A stretch of 64,000 nucleotides of DNA from Marichromatium purpuratum 984 (GCF_000224005.2 NZ_CP007031.1:2261001-2325000), one strand, 5' to 3'. Positions 8,258 to 19,381 are shown, counted from the stretch's first letter. Notes: generated by a model not told the origin, from the letters alone. Made by a program: numbers and translations.

Positions 8258-9166
8258 TCAGCGTCGCTCTTCTTGATCGCGATGTTTGCGCGCAAGCTCG
8301 ACGAAGGCGCTCAGATAGCGGGTGTCGGCATCGGCCGCGCGAATGCCGAGAAAGATCTGCTTGGCGATCCCCTTCATGCCGAGCCGTACCGCGGTCAGTT
8401 CGAGCTTGGGCGCGTACTCATCGACCAGCCAGCGCGGCAGGGCCGCGACACCACGTCCACTGGCCACCATCTGCAGCATGATGTCGGTGGTCTCGATCGG
8501 CTTGTGGCGCTTGGGCCGGATGCCGACCGGCAACAGGAACCGGGTGTAGATGTCGAGCCGGTCGATGGCGATGGGATAGGTGATCAGGGTCTCGCGGGCG
8601 AGCTGCTCGGGCTGCACGAAGGGGGCCGTGCGCAAGGCGTGCTGCGGCCCCACCACCAGCACCTGCTCGTAGTCGAGCACCGGCTCGAAGTGCAATCCCG
8701 TCTCATAGAGCGGGTCGGGCGTCACCAGCAGATCGATCTCATGCGCGAAGAGCGCGCCGATGCCGCCGAACTGGAACTCCTGCTTCACGTCCACGTCCAC
8801 GTCCGGCCAGGCGGCCAGGTAGGGCGAGACCACCTTGAGCAGCCACTGGTAGCAGGGGTGGCACTCGATGCCGATGCGAAGCGTCCCGCGCTCACCCAGG
8901 GCGAACTGACGCAGGCGTGCCTCCGCGTGGGTGAGCTGCGGCAGCAGGCGATCGGCCACCGAGAGCAGATACTCCCCGGCCTGCGTCGGGCGCAAGCGGC
9001 GTCCCTCCCGGGTCCAGAGCGCCACGCCGAGCTGGTTCTCCAGCTTGCGCACCGCATGGCTCAGGGCCGACTGGGTCAGGTTGAGCTGCTCGGCGGCGGC
9101 GGTCAGCGAGCCCTGCTGGTCGACGGCGCGAACGATGGCCAGATGGGAGCGCTCGAGTTGTGTCAT
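8258..9166 (-). CDS. metR: LysR-family regulator of methionine biosynthesis, MetR
   Basis: 302 aa LysR-type regulator. An N-terminal helix-turn-helix ([30 protein letters not shown], residues ~15-45) precedes a periplasmic-binding-protein-like effector domain. The motif [11 protein letters not shown] in the effector domain is characteristic of MetR, which responds to homocysteine. It is divergent from metE, its classical target. The start at 9166 (MTQLERSH) gives the usual LysR N-terminus; in-frame Mets upstream would add residues running through the shared promoter region. Confidence 0.93.
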   Translation of the reverse strand: MTQLERSHLAIVRAVDQQGSLTAAAEQLNLTQSALSHAVRKLENQLGVALWTREGRRLRPTQAGEYLLSVADRLLPQLTHAEARLRQFALGERGTLRIGIECHPCYQWLLKVVSPYLAAWPDVDVDVKQEFQFGGIGALFAHEIDLLVTPDPLYETGLHFEPVLDYEQVLVVGPQHALRTAPFVQPEQLARETLITYPIAIDRLDIYTRFLLPVGIRPKRHKPIETTDIMLQMVASGRGVAALPRWLVDEYAPKLELTAVRLGMKGIAKQIFLGIRAADADTRYLSAFVELARKHRDQEERR

Positions 9167-9178
9167 CAGGGCAATCCA

Positions 9179-9197
9179 TGAGCAATATGCATGCTTA
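9179..9197. promoter_or_regulatory. Candidate MetR operator in the metR-metE intergenic region
   Basis: Imperfect dyad TGAGCA-N7-TGCTTA with the T-N11-A geometry of LysR-family sites, within the 112 bp between the divergent genes. It differs from the enteric MetR consensus TGAA-N5-TTCA. An AT-rich segment at 9206-9231 next to it probably contains promoter elements. Confidence 0.4.
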
Positions 9198-9278
9198 GAT
9201 GAGAAAATACCATTATATTTCATGTGTCGAGCTGGTGAGAATGGCCGCATTCCTTCTCCATCGATCAGGACACTCGAC

Positions 9279-11573
9279 ATGGCCATCACCCACAACCTCG
9301 GTTTTCCCCGCATCGGCGCCAAGCGTCAGCTGAAGTTCGCGCTCGAGTCCTATTGGAAGGGCCAGTCCTCGATCGAGGACCTCAAGGCCGTCGGCAGCCA
9401 GCTCCGCGCACAGCACTGGGAGGACCAGACCGGACTGGACCTGGTCCCGGTCGGCGACTTCGCCTTCTACGACCAGATGCTCGACATGAGCTTCACGCTG
9501 GGCAACCTGCCCGAGCGTGTGCGCGGTCTCGCCGGCGATGCACTCGACACCTATTTCCGCGTCGCGCGCGGTCGCTCGGCCCCGGCGGCCGAGGAGCAGG
9601 CCGGCTGCACCGGCGGCGTCGCCGCCGGTGAGATGACCAAGTGGTTCGACACCAACTATCACTACATCGTCCCCGAGCTGACCGCCGACACCCGGTTCGA
9701 GCTCGACGCCTCGCGTCTGCTCGAACAGTTGGCCGAGGCCAAGGCACAGGGCGTGCGGGCCAAGCCGGTGGTGATCGGCCCGGTGACCTATCTCGCACTC
9801 GGCAAGACCAAGGACGGCTCGGATCCGTTGGCGCTGCTCGAGCGCCTGCTGCCGGTCTACGCCGAGCTGCTGAACACGCTGGCCGAGCACGGCGCCGACT
9901 GGGTGCAGATCGATGAGCCCATCCTGGTCACCGAGCTTGAGGAGCCCTGGCGTCATGCCTTCGAGATCGCCTATCACGAACTCAAGAGCGCGCCGGTCAA
10001 GCTGTTGCTGGCGACCTATTTCGGCGAACTCCAGGAACAGCGCTATCTGGCCGCCAACCTGCCGGTGGCGGGCCTGCACATCGATGTCGTGCGCGGACGC
10101 GAGGACCTGGTGCCGCTGCTGAACCTGCTGCCCTCGAGCAAGATTCTCTCGCTCGGGGTGATCGACGGACGCAACATCTGGAAGACCGATCTGAACGGGG
10201 TGCTCGAGTGGCTGGAGCCGATCCAGGCGCAGCTCGGTGAGCGTCTGTGGATCGCACCCTCCTGCTCGCTGCTGCACGTGCCGGTGGATCTCGACAGCGA
10301 ACAGAAGCTCGATGCCGAGATCCAGTCCTGGCTCGCCTTCGCCCGGCAGAAGCTCGACGAGCTGCGCGTCCTGGCCGGCGCACTGAACCAGGGACGTCAT
10401 ACGGTCCAGGCCGAGCTGGCCGCCAACCGCGCCGCCATCGCGGCACGCCGCAGCTCACCGCGCGTCAACAACCCCGCGGTCAAGGCCGCGCTCGCCAAGA
10501 TCGACGCCCGGCTCGGAGAGCGCAACAGCCCCTATGCCGAGCGCGCCGCCAAGCAGGCCGAGCGGCTCCAGCTGCCCAAGTTCCCCACCACCACCATCGG
10601 CTCCTTCCCGCAGACCGCCGAGATCCGTCAGACCCGCCGTCAGTTCAAGGCCGGCGACATCGAGGAGGCGGCCTATGTCGAGGCGATGCGCGGCGAGATC
10701 GCCCGCTGCGTGCGCGAGCAGGAGGCGCTGGGACTGGACGTCTTCGTCCACGGCGAGCCCGAGCGCAACGACATGGTCGAGTACTTCGGCGAGCAGCTCG
10801 ACGGCTACGCCTTCAGCCAATTCGGCTGGGTGCAGTCCTACGGCTCGCGCTGCGTCAAGCCGCCGATCCTCTTCGGCGACATCAGTCGTCCCAAGGCGAT
10901 GACGGTCGACTGGATCACCTACGCCCAGTCGCTGACCGACAAACCCATGAAGGGCATGCTCACCGGTCCGGTGACCATCCTCAACTGGTCCTTCGTGCGC
11001 GACGACCAGCCGCGCTCGGTCACCTGCCGCCAGCTGGCCCTGGCCATCCGCGAGGAGGTACTGGACCTGGAGCGGGCCGGGGTGCGCGTGATCCAGATCG
11101 ACGAGGCGGCGCTGCGCGAGGGCCTGCCGCTGCGCAAGTCGCAATGGGATGACTATCTCGGCTGGGCGATCGAGTCCTTCCGCATCACCGCCAACGGCGT
11201 CGCGGACGAGACCCAGATCCACACCCACATGTGCTACTCGGAGTTCAACGACATCATCGCCGCGATCGCCGACATGGACGCCGATGCCATCACCATCGAG
11301 ACCTCGCGCTCGGACATGGAGCTGCTCGACGTCTTCGACGACTTCAAGTACCCGAACGAGATCGGTCCCGGCGTCTATGACATCCACTCGCCCAACATCC
11401 CGGCCGAAGAACAGATGGTCGCGCTGATGCGCAAGGCCGCCGAGCGCATCCCGGCCGAGCGTCTCTGGGTGAACCCCGACTGCGGCCTCAAGACCCGCCA
11501 GTGGAACGAGGTCATCCCGGCCCTGACCAACATGGTCTCAGCGGCCAAGACCCTGCGGGCGAGCCTGGGCTGA
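9279..11573 (+). CDS. metE: Cobalamin-independent methionine synthase
   Basis: 764 aa enzyme (5-methyltetrahydropteroyltriglutamate-homocysteine methyltransferase), the usual length. It begins [20 protein letters not shown] as in E. coli MetE. It comprises two barrel domains; the C-terminal one has [12 protein letters not shown], the zinc ligands in THMCYSEF (His, Cys) and the ligand Cys in NPDCGLKTR, plus [13 protein letters not shown]. The cytoplasmic reaction transfers methyl from methyl-THF-polyglutamate to homocysteine. It is transcribed divergently from metR. The ATG at 9279 is preceded by AGGA. glyA follows, joining one-carbon supply to its use. Confidence 0.97.
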   Translation: MAITHNLGFPRIGAKRQLKFALESYWKGQSSIEDLKAVGSQLRAQHWEDQTGLDLVPVGDFAFYDQMLDMSFTLGNLPERVRGLAGDALDTYFRVARGRSAPAAEEQAGCTGGVAAGEMTKWFDTNYHYIVPELTADTRFELDASRLLEQLAEAKAQGVRAKPVVIGPVTYLALGKTKDGSDPLALLERLLPVYAELLNTLAEHGADWVQIDEPILVTELEEPWRHAFEIAYHELKSAPVKLLLATYFGELQEQRYLAANLPVAGLHIDVVRGREDLVPLLNLLPSSKILSLGVIDGRNIWKTDLNGVLEWLEPIQAQLGERLWIAPSCSLLHVPVDLDSEQKLDAEIQSWLAFARQKLDELRVLAGALNQGRHTVQAELAANRAAIAARRSSPRVNNPAVKAALAKIDARLGERNSPYAERAAKQAERLQLPKFPTTTIGSFPQTAEIRQTRRQFKAGDIEEAAYVEAMRGEIARCVREQEALGLDVFVHGEPERNDMVEYFGEQLDGYAFSQFGWVQSYGSRCVKPPILFGDISRPKAMTVDWITYAQSLTDKPMKGMLTGPVTILNWSFVRDDQPRSVTCRQLALAIREEVLDLERAGVRVIQIDEAALREGLPLRKSQWDDYLGWAIESFRITANGVADETQIHTHMCYSEFNDIIAAIADMDADAITIETSRSDMELLDVFDDFKYPNEIGPGVYDIHSPNIPAEEQMVALMRKAAERIPAERLWVNPDCGLKTRQWNEVIPALTNMVSAAKTLRASLG

Positions 11574-11574
11574 T

Positions 11575-11760
11575 TCGAGTCGCCAGCCGCCAGCCAGAGT
11601 TTGCCGCCCAGTTCGGCCGATGGCTCCCGGCGGGAGGCTGGAAGCTGGTGGCTCCCATGACGCTGTCAGCCACCAGCGGCCAGAAGTCGCCGCCCGATTC
11701 GGCCACTGGCTCCCGGCTGGCCGCTGGAGGCTGGAGGTTGGAGGCTGGAGGCTCTCACAA
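11575..11760 (+). repeat. Intergenic repeats between metE and glyA
   Basis: This spacer holds GGCTGGA-type heptamers (about 11731-11752), shorter CAGCC/GGCTGG stretches, and a ~35-bp segment (CGCCC-TTCGGCC-TGGCTCCCGGC) repeated imperfectly about 86 bp apart (from ~11603 and ~11689). It belongs to the same family as the other heptamer arrays in the window. Confidence 0.75.
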
Positions 11761-11771
11761 AGAGAACAAAC

Positions 11772-13019
<1,248 letters not shown>

Positions 13020-13130
13020 CGAGCCATCGAGCCGGCGGAGACTGGGGATCCGCCGGCCTTGAACCCGCCTCGATGCGCTCGACCCTCCACTGGATCGACC
13101 GTCCCTGCCCCTCCTTCAAGGCTGTTCATC

Positions 13131-13673
13131 ATGGCAACCGTCTATCTGAGTCTCGGCACCAATCTGGGCGACCGACTCGGCAACCTCGAGCGTGCGGTCG
13201 CGCACCTCGCCGAGGTGCTGGATACGCGGGTCCTCTCGCCGGTCTATGAAACCGAACCCTGGGGGCTCACCGATCAGCGCGATTTCTACAACCTCTGCGT
13301 GCGCGGCGAAACCAGACTCGACGCGCCGACGCTGCTGCTCCGGCTCAAGGCCCTGGAACGCGCGCTCGGTCGGGTCGAGGGCACCCCGTGGGGGCCGCGG
13401 TTGATCGACATCGACCTGCTCTTCTACGACGATCTGCTCCTCGACGAACCCGCGCTCAAGGTGCCCCATCCGCGCATCCGCGGTCGCGCCTTCGTGCTGA
13501 TCCCGCTGCTCGACCTGGTCGACGACCTGCACCATCCGGCGCTCGATTGCTCGATTCGCGCGCTCGCAGCCGAGGTCGATGCCACGACGGTGCGCCGTTT
13601 GGATCCAACCCTTGCGGATGAGATGATCGAGGCGGATGCGGGATATCCGCATCACGCGTGTCCTCAGTCGTGA
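13131..13673 (+). CDS. folK: 6-hydroxymethyl-7,8-dihydropterin pyrophosphokinase
   Basis: 180 aa HPPK of folate biosynthesis, transferring pyrophosphate from ATP to hydroxymethyl-dihydropterin. Family motifs are YLSLGTNLGDRLGNLERAV, VYETEPWG, the substrate loop FYNLCVRGETRL and the signature WGPRLIDIDLLFYDD, then PHPRIRGRAFVLIPL. The start ATG at 13131 gives the standard N-terminus. The final ~20 residues run past the domain. The folate context with glyA is logical. Confidence 0.95.
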   Translation: MATVYLSLGTNLGDRLGNLERAVAHLAEVLDTRVLSPVYETEPWGLTDQRDFYNLCVRGETRLDAPTLLLRLKALERALGRVEGTPWGPRLIDIDLLFYDDLLLDEPALKVPHPRIRGRAFVLIPLLDLVDDLHHPALDCSIRALAAEVDATTVRRLDPTLADEMIEADAGYPHHACPQS

Positions 13674-13716
13674 GACCCTCGAACGTCGCCTCCAAAGGCT
13701 AGACATGGACTGACGA

Positions 13717-13932
13717 TCAACTCCTGGCCCGAGATGCGTCGGTATGTCGTTGAGGGCATCCACCAGGCTCTTGATCTCGCCCGGCACGCCAACCTCGGGC
13801 AGACACGCCTCGCAACGGCTCGTGTCGAGGGCGACGAGGTGCGAGACCACGCGCCGCGTCGATCGTCAGGCGCAACCGGTGCACAGCCTCGTCGACAACG
13901 CCGGTATCGCTGTCGAGATTCATGTCCCACAC
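13717..13932 (-). pseudogene. Possible frameshifted small gene
   Basis: From about 13923 the minus strand reads MNLDSDTGVVDEAVHRLRLT. A one-base frame change near 13852 would continue it as VSHLVALDTSRCEACLPEVG and then GEIKSLVDALNDIPTHLG. Both halves look protein-like, but neither is open alone for long. A decayed gene is likely; the family is not recognised. Confidence 0.3.
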
Positions 13933-14341
13933 CTTTTATCCAGACCATCCCCTGTCCGCGCATCCTATCTGCCTCGCCTTGAGAGAGGCCTTCTTGCCTG
14001 ATTCCGGGCACATGATGCGGTGACGGGAAAGCCCCTTCACCGACTCGGAGCCCTCCCCGAAAGCGGTCCGGGCACCGGAGCCCAAGCACCGACCGAAAGG
14101 CGTCGAACGGATCTTGTATCGCCCGGGCGTCAATGTAGAAGAGGATTCAGGCGGGCCGACCACACCCTGAGATCGCCCTCTCGAACGACACCTGCAGACG
14201 CAGCCGAACGCGATTGGAATCACCCCCAATCACCAGCGCCGCCGCAAGGCTCACCGCACACCGCCGGATCGACACGAGTCGGCAGGGTCTTTTACGCATC
14301 GCGCCGATGCGCTGCTCTTGCACTGCTCCGTCAAGCCACCA

Positions 14342-14360
14342 AATCAATCATGGATTGATT
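14342..14360. promoter_or_regulatory. Perfect inverted repeat upstream of the EPS locus
   Basis: AATCAATC-ATG-GATTGATT is a perfect 8-bp inverted repeat with a 3-bp centre, 125 bp before the first EPS gene. A further ATCAAT occurs near 14471. It resembles an operator; the cognate regulator is unknown. Confidence 0.4.
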
Positions 14361-14485
14361 CAACCGGGTGCCGAGCGCGCCCTTCAGGTCTCTCCTTCCG
14401 GGATTACAGCTATTTGTGGGTTTCACAATAGAGACAGGACGCATCACGTTGTTCAATCGTTACCGATAGAATCAATAGGGATACG

Positions 14486-15487
14486 ATGCAAACTCAAGAT
14501 GGCGACCAGAGCAATGGATTTCCGATCTCAACCGGCGACGGCATCTGCAGAGTCCTCGTTTCGAAGGAGCTGTCGGTCGTCGAAGCCGTACCCTTTAGAA
14601 ATGCCGTCCACTCGCTCTGCGAGGCATCCGAGCGCCCCATGAAGGTGGTGCTCGACTTTTCCAAGACCAGCTTCCTCGACAGCAGCGGGATCGGCGCGCT
14701 GGCCAACTGCATGAAGATGACCCAGGCCAACGGCATCGCGCTCGTCATCACCGAGCTACGCCCGGAGGTCAGGTCAGTGCTGGCCATGACCGGGCTGGAC
14801 AAGGTGCTGACGATCGAATCGGACGGCGCGAACCAGGAGAAAACGCGCACGATCGATGCCGCTCTCCTGCCCGTCACCCACCCATCGGTCCGCTCCAAGG
14901 CAAAGCGCGTCATCGACGTCCTCGGCTCGCTCGTCGGCCTGGGCATCACCGCCCTGCTCTTCATCCCCATCGCGATCGCCATCAAGCGCGACAGCCCCGG
15001 CCCCGTCCTGTTCAACCAGACCCGCTGCGGCTGGATGGGCAGACGTTTCAAGCTGTGGAAGTTCCGCTCGATGGTCCCGGATGCCGAGGCGCGCAGGGGC
15101 GAGATCCGGAACGAGGCCGAGGGGGCCATCTTCAAGGCGGAGAACGACCCGCGCATCACCAAGGTGGGTCGCTTTCTGCGCCGCACCAGTCTGGACGAGC
15201 TGCCACAGTTCTGGAACGTGCTGCAGGGCTCCATGAGCCTGGTCGGCACACGCCCGCCGACCCCGGACGAGATCGACCAGTACGACGTCCCCGAGTGGCG
15301 CCGGCTCGACGTCAAGCCGGGCATCACCGGCGAGTGGCAGGTCAACGGTCGCTCGTCGATCAAGAGCTTCGAGGACATCATCCGGCTCGACCTGCGCTAT
15401 CAGCGCAACTGGAGCCTCTGGTATGACATCAAGCTGATGCTCAAGACCATCCTCGTCGTCTTCAACAAGGACAGCGGCGCCATGTAG
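14486..15487 (+). CDS. STAS domain fused to initiating sugar-phosphate transferase
   Basis: 333 aa fusion. Residues ~18-118 form a STAS (SpoIIAA/RsbV-like) domain with the phosphorylation-site motif TSFLDSSGIGAL (Asp65, Ser66/Ser67) and the second half LAMTGLDKVLTI. Residues ~136-333 are a short bacterial sugar transferase that moves a sugar-1-phosphate onto undecaprenyl phosphate: one membrane segment (~145-165), KLWKFRSMVPDA, LDELPQFWNVLQGSMSLVG, TRPP, and KPGITGEWQVNGRS. This enzyme starts EPS repeat-unit synthesis at the inner membrane. It lacks the long multi-helix N-terminus of WbaP/WcaJ types. The STAS module, with its phospho-acceptor intact, suggests control by the RsbU/RsbW-type genes 15 kb downstream. 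Confidence 0.9.
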   Translation: MQTQDGDQSNGFPISTGDGICRVLVSKELSVVEAVPFRNAVHSLCEASERPMKVVLDFSKTSFLDSSGIGALANCMKMTQANGIALVITELRPEVRSVLAMTGLDKVLTIESDGANQEKTRTIDAALLPVTHPSVRSKAKRVIDVLGSLVGLGITALLFIPIAIAIKRDSPGPVLFNQTRCGWMGRRFKLWKFRSMVPDAEARRGEIRNEAEGAIFKAENDPRITKVGRFLRRTSLDELPQFWNVLQGSMSLVGTRPPTPDEIDQYDVPEWRRLDVKPGITGEWQVNGRSSIKSFEDIIRLDLRYQRNWSLWYDIKLMLKTILVVFNKDSGAM

Positions 15488-15562
15488 CAGTCCTGTCGCG
15501 ACAGGAGCCCCACCTGTACACGGCGACCGGCACAGAGGCGGCCCAGCCAGGGAGACCGTTCC

Positions 15563-16765
15563 ATGCCCTCGATCCTCTTCCTCACCCCGGAACTGCCCTA
15601 CCCGCCGCACAGCGGTGGCCGCATCAAGAGCTGGAAGCTGGTCGAACACCTGGGCGCGCACGCCGACCTCGGGCTGGCCTGCGCGCTCAAGGGCGACGAC
15701 GAGGTCCATGTGGCGGACTTCCGACGCCAGGCGCGGCTCGTCGAGCTGGTCAGCGAGCCGGTCAAGGTCCCGCGCACCGCGCGCACGCTCATCGCCAGCT
15801 ACCTCCGGCGCATCCCGCTCAATGTGCTGCGCACGCGCTCCGAACAGCTCGCGCGCGCGATCAGCGCCATGGCCCCGCGCTACGACCTCATCTTCTGCGA
15901 CCACTACGAGGTCTTCCAATACGTCCCCAGGGACTATGCCGGGCCGGTCGTCCTGCACGAGCACAACGCCTATTTCCTGATGTGGAAGCGCTATGCCGAG
16001 AGCGGCGCCAACCCGGCGATGCGCCTGGCGAGCCATCTGGAATCCCTGCGGGTACGCCGTTACGAGCTGGCGGCCTGCCGCCGCGCCGATCTGGTCTTCG
16101 CCTCGCCCAACGACATCGACAGCCTGGTCGAGGCCGGCGCGGATCGCGCGAAGTGCCGCGTGACCTATCACCTCGGCGACGAAACGACCCTGGGCCGACC
16201 GCCGCTCGACTACGCCAGCACCCAGCCCATCCTGCTCTATGTCGGCACCCTGACCTGGGAGGCGAATGTCGACGGACTGCTCTGGTTCCTCGAGACGGTC
16301 TGGCCGAAGGTCGGACGAAGGCACCCGGACGCACGCATCCAGATCGCCGGCAGAAATCCCGACCCCAGACTGCAGCACGCCGCGGCGGCGGACCCCAGGG
16401 TCGAGCTGCTCGGGTTCGTCGCGGACCTGGAACCCCTGTTCCAGCGCAGCCGCGTCTTCATCGCCCCGCTGCGCTTCGGCGCCGGCATCAAGGTCAAGGT
16501 CCTGAGCGGCATGGGACGCGGGCTGCCGACGGTGACGACCTCGGTCGGCAGCGAGGGGCTGGAGATCGAGCACATGCGTCATGCCGCCATCGCCGACACC
16601 GCCCCGGAGACGATCGCCGCGATCGACACCCTGCTCACCGACCGCGCGCGCTGGGAGGCGATGGCCGGCGCCTCCCGCGCGCTGATCGAGGAGAGCTACA
16701 GTTGGGGGCCGCTGCTGCGCGACATGCAGCGCGAACTCGACACCCTGCTCGGAGGACGCCGGTGA
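15563..16765 (+). CDS. Glycosyltransferase family 4
   Basis: 400 aa GT-B-fold glycosyltransferase. The start SILFLTPELPYPPHSGGRIK is the typical nucleotide-sugar glycosyltransferase N-terminus with the Gly-rich loop. In the C-terminal half LLYVGTLTWEANVDGLLWF, IQIAGRNPD and FIAPLRFGAGIKVKVL, then GLPTVTTSVGSEGLEI give the GT4/GT1 donor-binding E-X7-E-like region. It probably adds one sugar to the lipid-linked EPS unit on the cytoplasmic face. The stop overlaps the next ATG by one base, so the two are translationally coupled. Confidence 0.88.
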   Translation: MPSILFLTPELPYPPHSGGRIKSWKLVEHLGAHADLGLACALKGDDEVHVADFRRQARLVELVSEPVKVPRTARTLIASYLRRIPLNVLRTRSEQLARAISAMAPRYDLIFCDHYEVFQYVPRDYAGPVVLHEHNAYFLMWKRYAESGANPAMRLASHLESLRVRRYELAACRRADLVFASPNDIDSLVEAGADRAKCRVTYHLGDETTLGRPPLDYASTQPILLYVGTLTWEANVDGLLWFLETVWPKVGRRHPDARIQIAGRNPDPRLQHAAAADPRVELLGFVADLEPLFQRSRVFIAPLRFGAGIKVKVLSGMGRGLPTVTTSVGSEGLEIEHMRHAAIADTAPETIAAIDTLLTDRARWEAMAGASRALIEESYSWGPLLRDMQRELDTLLGGRR

Positions 16766-17802
16766 TGAGCGCCAAGGTCTATATCGTCCTGGTCAACTGG
16801 AACGGCTGGGCCGACAGCATCGAGTGTCTGGAGTCCGTCTTCCGCCAGCATTACGACGACTACCGCGTGGTGCTCTGCGACAACGCCTCGGCGGACGGCT
16901 CGCTCGAACGGCTGGCGGACTGGGCATCGGGCCGCGTGCCCTTCAGCCTACCGGCGGACTCGCCGCTGCGCCGTCTGAGCGATCCGCCGCTGCCGAAGCC
17001 GATCGACTTCGCCCGCCTCGACCGGGCGAGCGCCGAGCGCGCCGAGCTGGCGACCGACCCGCCCCTGCTGCTGGTCGACACCGGCGACAACCTGGGCTTT
17101 GCCGGCGGCAACAACGTCGGTCTGCGCCACGCCCGGGCACGCGGTGACGCCGACTATGTCTGGCTGCTGAACAACGACACCGTGGTGGAGCCGGACTGTC
17201 TTGCCAACATGGTGCGCCGCCTGGAGCGCGAGCCGCGCCCCGCCAGCTGCGGCTCGCGCGTGCTCTTCTACGACGACCCCGGGGTCGTGCAGGCGCTCGG
17301 CGGCAGCCGCTTCAACCGCTGGACGGCGATCGCCTCGCAGTCCCTCGGCCGCTTCCTGCCCGACGAGACGCCGATCGATCCCGCCGCCTACGAGCGGCGC
17401 TTGGACTACATCGTCGGCTGCTCCTGGCTACTGCCCGGACGCTATCTCGACGAGGTCGGACTCATGGACGAGCGCTATTTCCTCTATTACGAGGAGATCG
17501 ACTGGGTGCTGGAGGCCAGGGGTCGATACGCGCTCTGCTACGCCGACGACGCCCGTCTCTATCACAAGGAGGGCCGGAGCGTCGGGACGCCGACGGGGGA
17601 GCGCACCTCGACGCTCCGATCGGACTTCTACATCTTTCGCAACAAGCTCCGGATCACCCGGAAGCACTTTCCGCTCGGCCTGCCGAGCGTCTATCTCTCG
17701 TCGATCGTCCAGGCCCTGCGCCGCGCCCGGCGCGGTCAGTGGGACAAGTGCTGGCTGATCCTCGCAATCCTGCTCGGCAAGCGCCGACTCAAGACGCTAT
17801 GA
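16765..17802 (+). CDS. Glycosyltransferase family 2
   Basis: 345 aa GT-A-fold rhamnosyltransferase-like GT2. Features: VYIVLVNWNGWADSIECLES, VVLCDNASADGSLE, LGFAGGNNVGLRHA, the metal-binding WLLNNDTVVEPD, and FYDDPGVVQALGG. MDERYFLYYEEIDW is the region typical of dTDP-rhamnose-type transferases. The ATG at 16765 follows GGAGGA by 8 bp and overlaps the upstream stop (TGATG). An insertion of ~45 residues lies between the Rossmann DNAS motif and the NNVG motif. Its 3' end overlaps by 6 bp the convergent polymerase gene. Confidence 0.88.
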   Translation: MSAKVYIVLVNWNGWADSIECLESVFRQHYDDYRVVLCDNASADGSLERLADWASGRVPFSLPADSPLRRLSDPPLPKPIDFARLDRASAERAELATDPPLLLVDTGDNLGFAGGNNVGLRHARARGDADYVWLLNNDTVVEPDCLANMVRRLEREPRPASCGSRVLFYDDPGVVQALGGSRFNRWTAIASQSLGRFLPDETPIDPAAYERRLDYIVGCSWLLPGRYLDEVGLMDERYFLYYEEIDWVLEARGRYALCYADDARLYHKEGRSVGTPTGERTSTLRSDFYIFRNKLRITRKHFPLGLPSVYLSSIVQALRRARRGQWDKCWLILAILLGKRRLKTL

Positions 17803-19068
17803 GGTGGTCGCGACCACACGCCGCGCGCGCGACACCAGCCCCATGTCCTCGTACAGACAGGCGGTGATCCCGACCGCGAAGGCCGCCGTGGTCAGCCCCT
17901 GCATATAGGCCAGCCCCGGATTGAGGATCAGATTCAGCGTCAGCGCCGTCATCATCATCAACAACGACCAGATCAGGGGGTGATGGACACCGTGCCGCTT
18001 TCGGTAATACCAGTTGGTCTTGATCAGGCGAGACAGCACATAGAAATTGGCGAACAGATAGAGAAACACCCCGAGGAAACCATACTTGAACGCCGTCCCG
18101 ACGATTCCGAGGTCGTCCGGAAAGAACTTGGGGCCGAAGACATCCTGATAGGTCTTGCTGTAGCCGCTCGATTGGCCGAATCCGATGACTGGATGCTCCA
18201 GCGCCGTCTGCCAGGCGATGACATAGGCCTTGGCGCGGACATCGGCGCCCTCGGCGTTCATGAAGGCATCGACCAGCGTCGAACCGGCGGCCAGAAGCAG
18301 CATGAGTCCGACCGGCACCACCAGCACCAGCAGATTGGCGCGGTTCGGACGACTGAGGAAGATCGGATAGAGCAGCATCGCCATGGCGACCGTGGCCATC
18401 TGCGAGCGGGCCATGATCAGCGACCAGACATAGCCGACGAGCAGGAGCGGCACGACCCACAGCAGCTTGCGCAGCGCACTCCCATCCTGGAAGAGACGGA
18501 TCGATGCATAACAGGTCAGGATGATGAGGGCGAAGGTCGGCGGCTTGAGCCGATAGCCGCGCCATTCATCATAGGTGACCAGATAGGACATGTACCCCGT
18601 GGAGAAATAGGCGGCCTCCAGATCGACCCTGTGATAACTGAGGATATAGTTGAGGATGATGATGACGAGGCTGGTGACGAACAGCCTGTGCATATCCTCG
18701 ACCGCAAAGCCGAGCCTGTAGAGGAAATAGAGGGTCGGCGCCAGGAACAGGATCAGGAACTCACGCGAGGCGAACAGGCTCGGCATGATGGGGACCCCCG
18801 CATTGAGGGCGAATGCGGCCGATGAACTCAGCATCACATAACCGACGATCAGGGGTGCCGACCAGAACCACCACGACCAGCGAATGGTCCGATCGGTCAG
18901 CGCGGTGAAGACCGCGCCGTAGAAGAAGAGCAGGAAGGTCAGAGCCAGCCCGACCTCCTGAAAGCGGTTGTTCGCGAAATACTTTCCGCCCTGATAGCCA
19001 GCGAAGAAGATCAGGATGAACAGGAAACCGACGATGCTCTTGACCGAGAGTCGCACTGTGGTTGGCAC
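17797..19068 (-). CDS. O-antigen ligase/polymerase-like membrane protein (Wzy-like)
   Basis: 423 aa protein with about ten or eleven membrane helices and one larger hydrophilic loop (~165-185 and ~265-310), the profile of Wzy/WaaL-type O-antigen polymerases. GFGQSSGYSKTYQDV in the late loop is reminiscent of the family's conserved Gly-containing periplasmic region. It is the only EPS gene on the minus strand and is convergent with the GT2 gene, overlapping it by 6 bp at the 3' ends. Expected role: joining repeat units in the periplasm. Sequence similarity among Wzy proteins is low, so the call rests on topology and context. Confidence 0.75.
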   Translation of the reverse strand: MPTTVRLSVKSIVGFLFILIFFAGYQGGKYFANNRFQEVGLALTFLLFFYGAVFTALTDRTIRWSWWFWSAPLIVGYVMLSSSAAFALNAGVPIMPSLFASREFLILFLAPTLYFLYRLGFAVEDMHRLFVTSLVIIILNYILSYHRVDLEAAYFSTGYMSYLVTYDEWRGYRLKPPTFALIILTCYASIRLFQDGSALRKLLWVVPLLLVGYVWSLIMARSQMATVAMAMLLYPIFLSRPNRANLLVLVVPVGLMLLLAAGSTLVDAFMNAEGADVRAKAYVIAWQTALEHPVIGFGQSSGYSKTYQDVFGPKFFPDDLGIVGTAFKYGFLGVFLYLFANFYVLSRLIKTNWYYRKRHGVHHPLIWSLLMMMTALTLNLILNPGLAYMQGLTTAAFAVGITACLYEDMGLVSRARRVVATTS

Positions 19069-19381
19069 TGTGATTTACACGGCATTGTGTACGAAAATCA
19101 AGGGTGAGGCGGGGACAGGTCCGTGGCATCCCGACGAGTCGCTTGCGAATGACGCTCGACTCGCCATTCGGGATCGCGGGGATCCTGGTACCGAGTCTAA
19201 TCCTGACGGTCGAAATCCGCAGGGCGATCGCATCAAGACATCAGCAAGTGCCGTTGGATGACCGCCTCGTCGTTCAGCGACACGCCGGCCGTCCGATCCC
19301 TGCGGCTGGCCGGGGAGGCCCGTCACCACGGCCCGAGACGTCGATCGATCGAGCCCTGACCGGCCATTGATCGATCCTCGA

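Larger units (their letters stand above)
13674..14485. other. Long gap before the exopolysaccharide locus
   Basis: About 810 bp without an intact gene. The left part contains a frameshifted minus-strand reading frame (13717-13932). The right part (14330-14485) is less GC-rich, contains a perfect dyad at 14342-14360 and presumably carries the promoter of the EPS locus. No certain -35/-10 pair was found. Confidence 0.5.

Noticed and set aside
14467-14472. TAGAAT as -10 box for the first EPS gene with TTGTTC as -35
   Set aside because: The spacing is only 12 bp, too short for a sigma-70 promoter.
14774-16582. 602-codon minus-strand open frame opposite the STAS-transferase and GT4 genes
   Set aside because: Antisense to strongly supported motifs; composition is that of a shadow frame.
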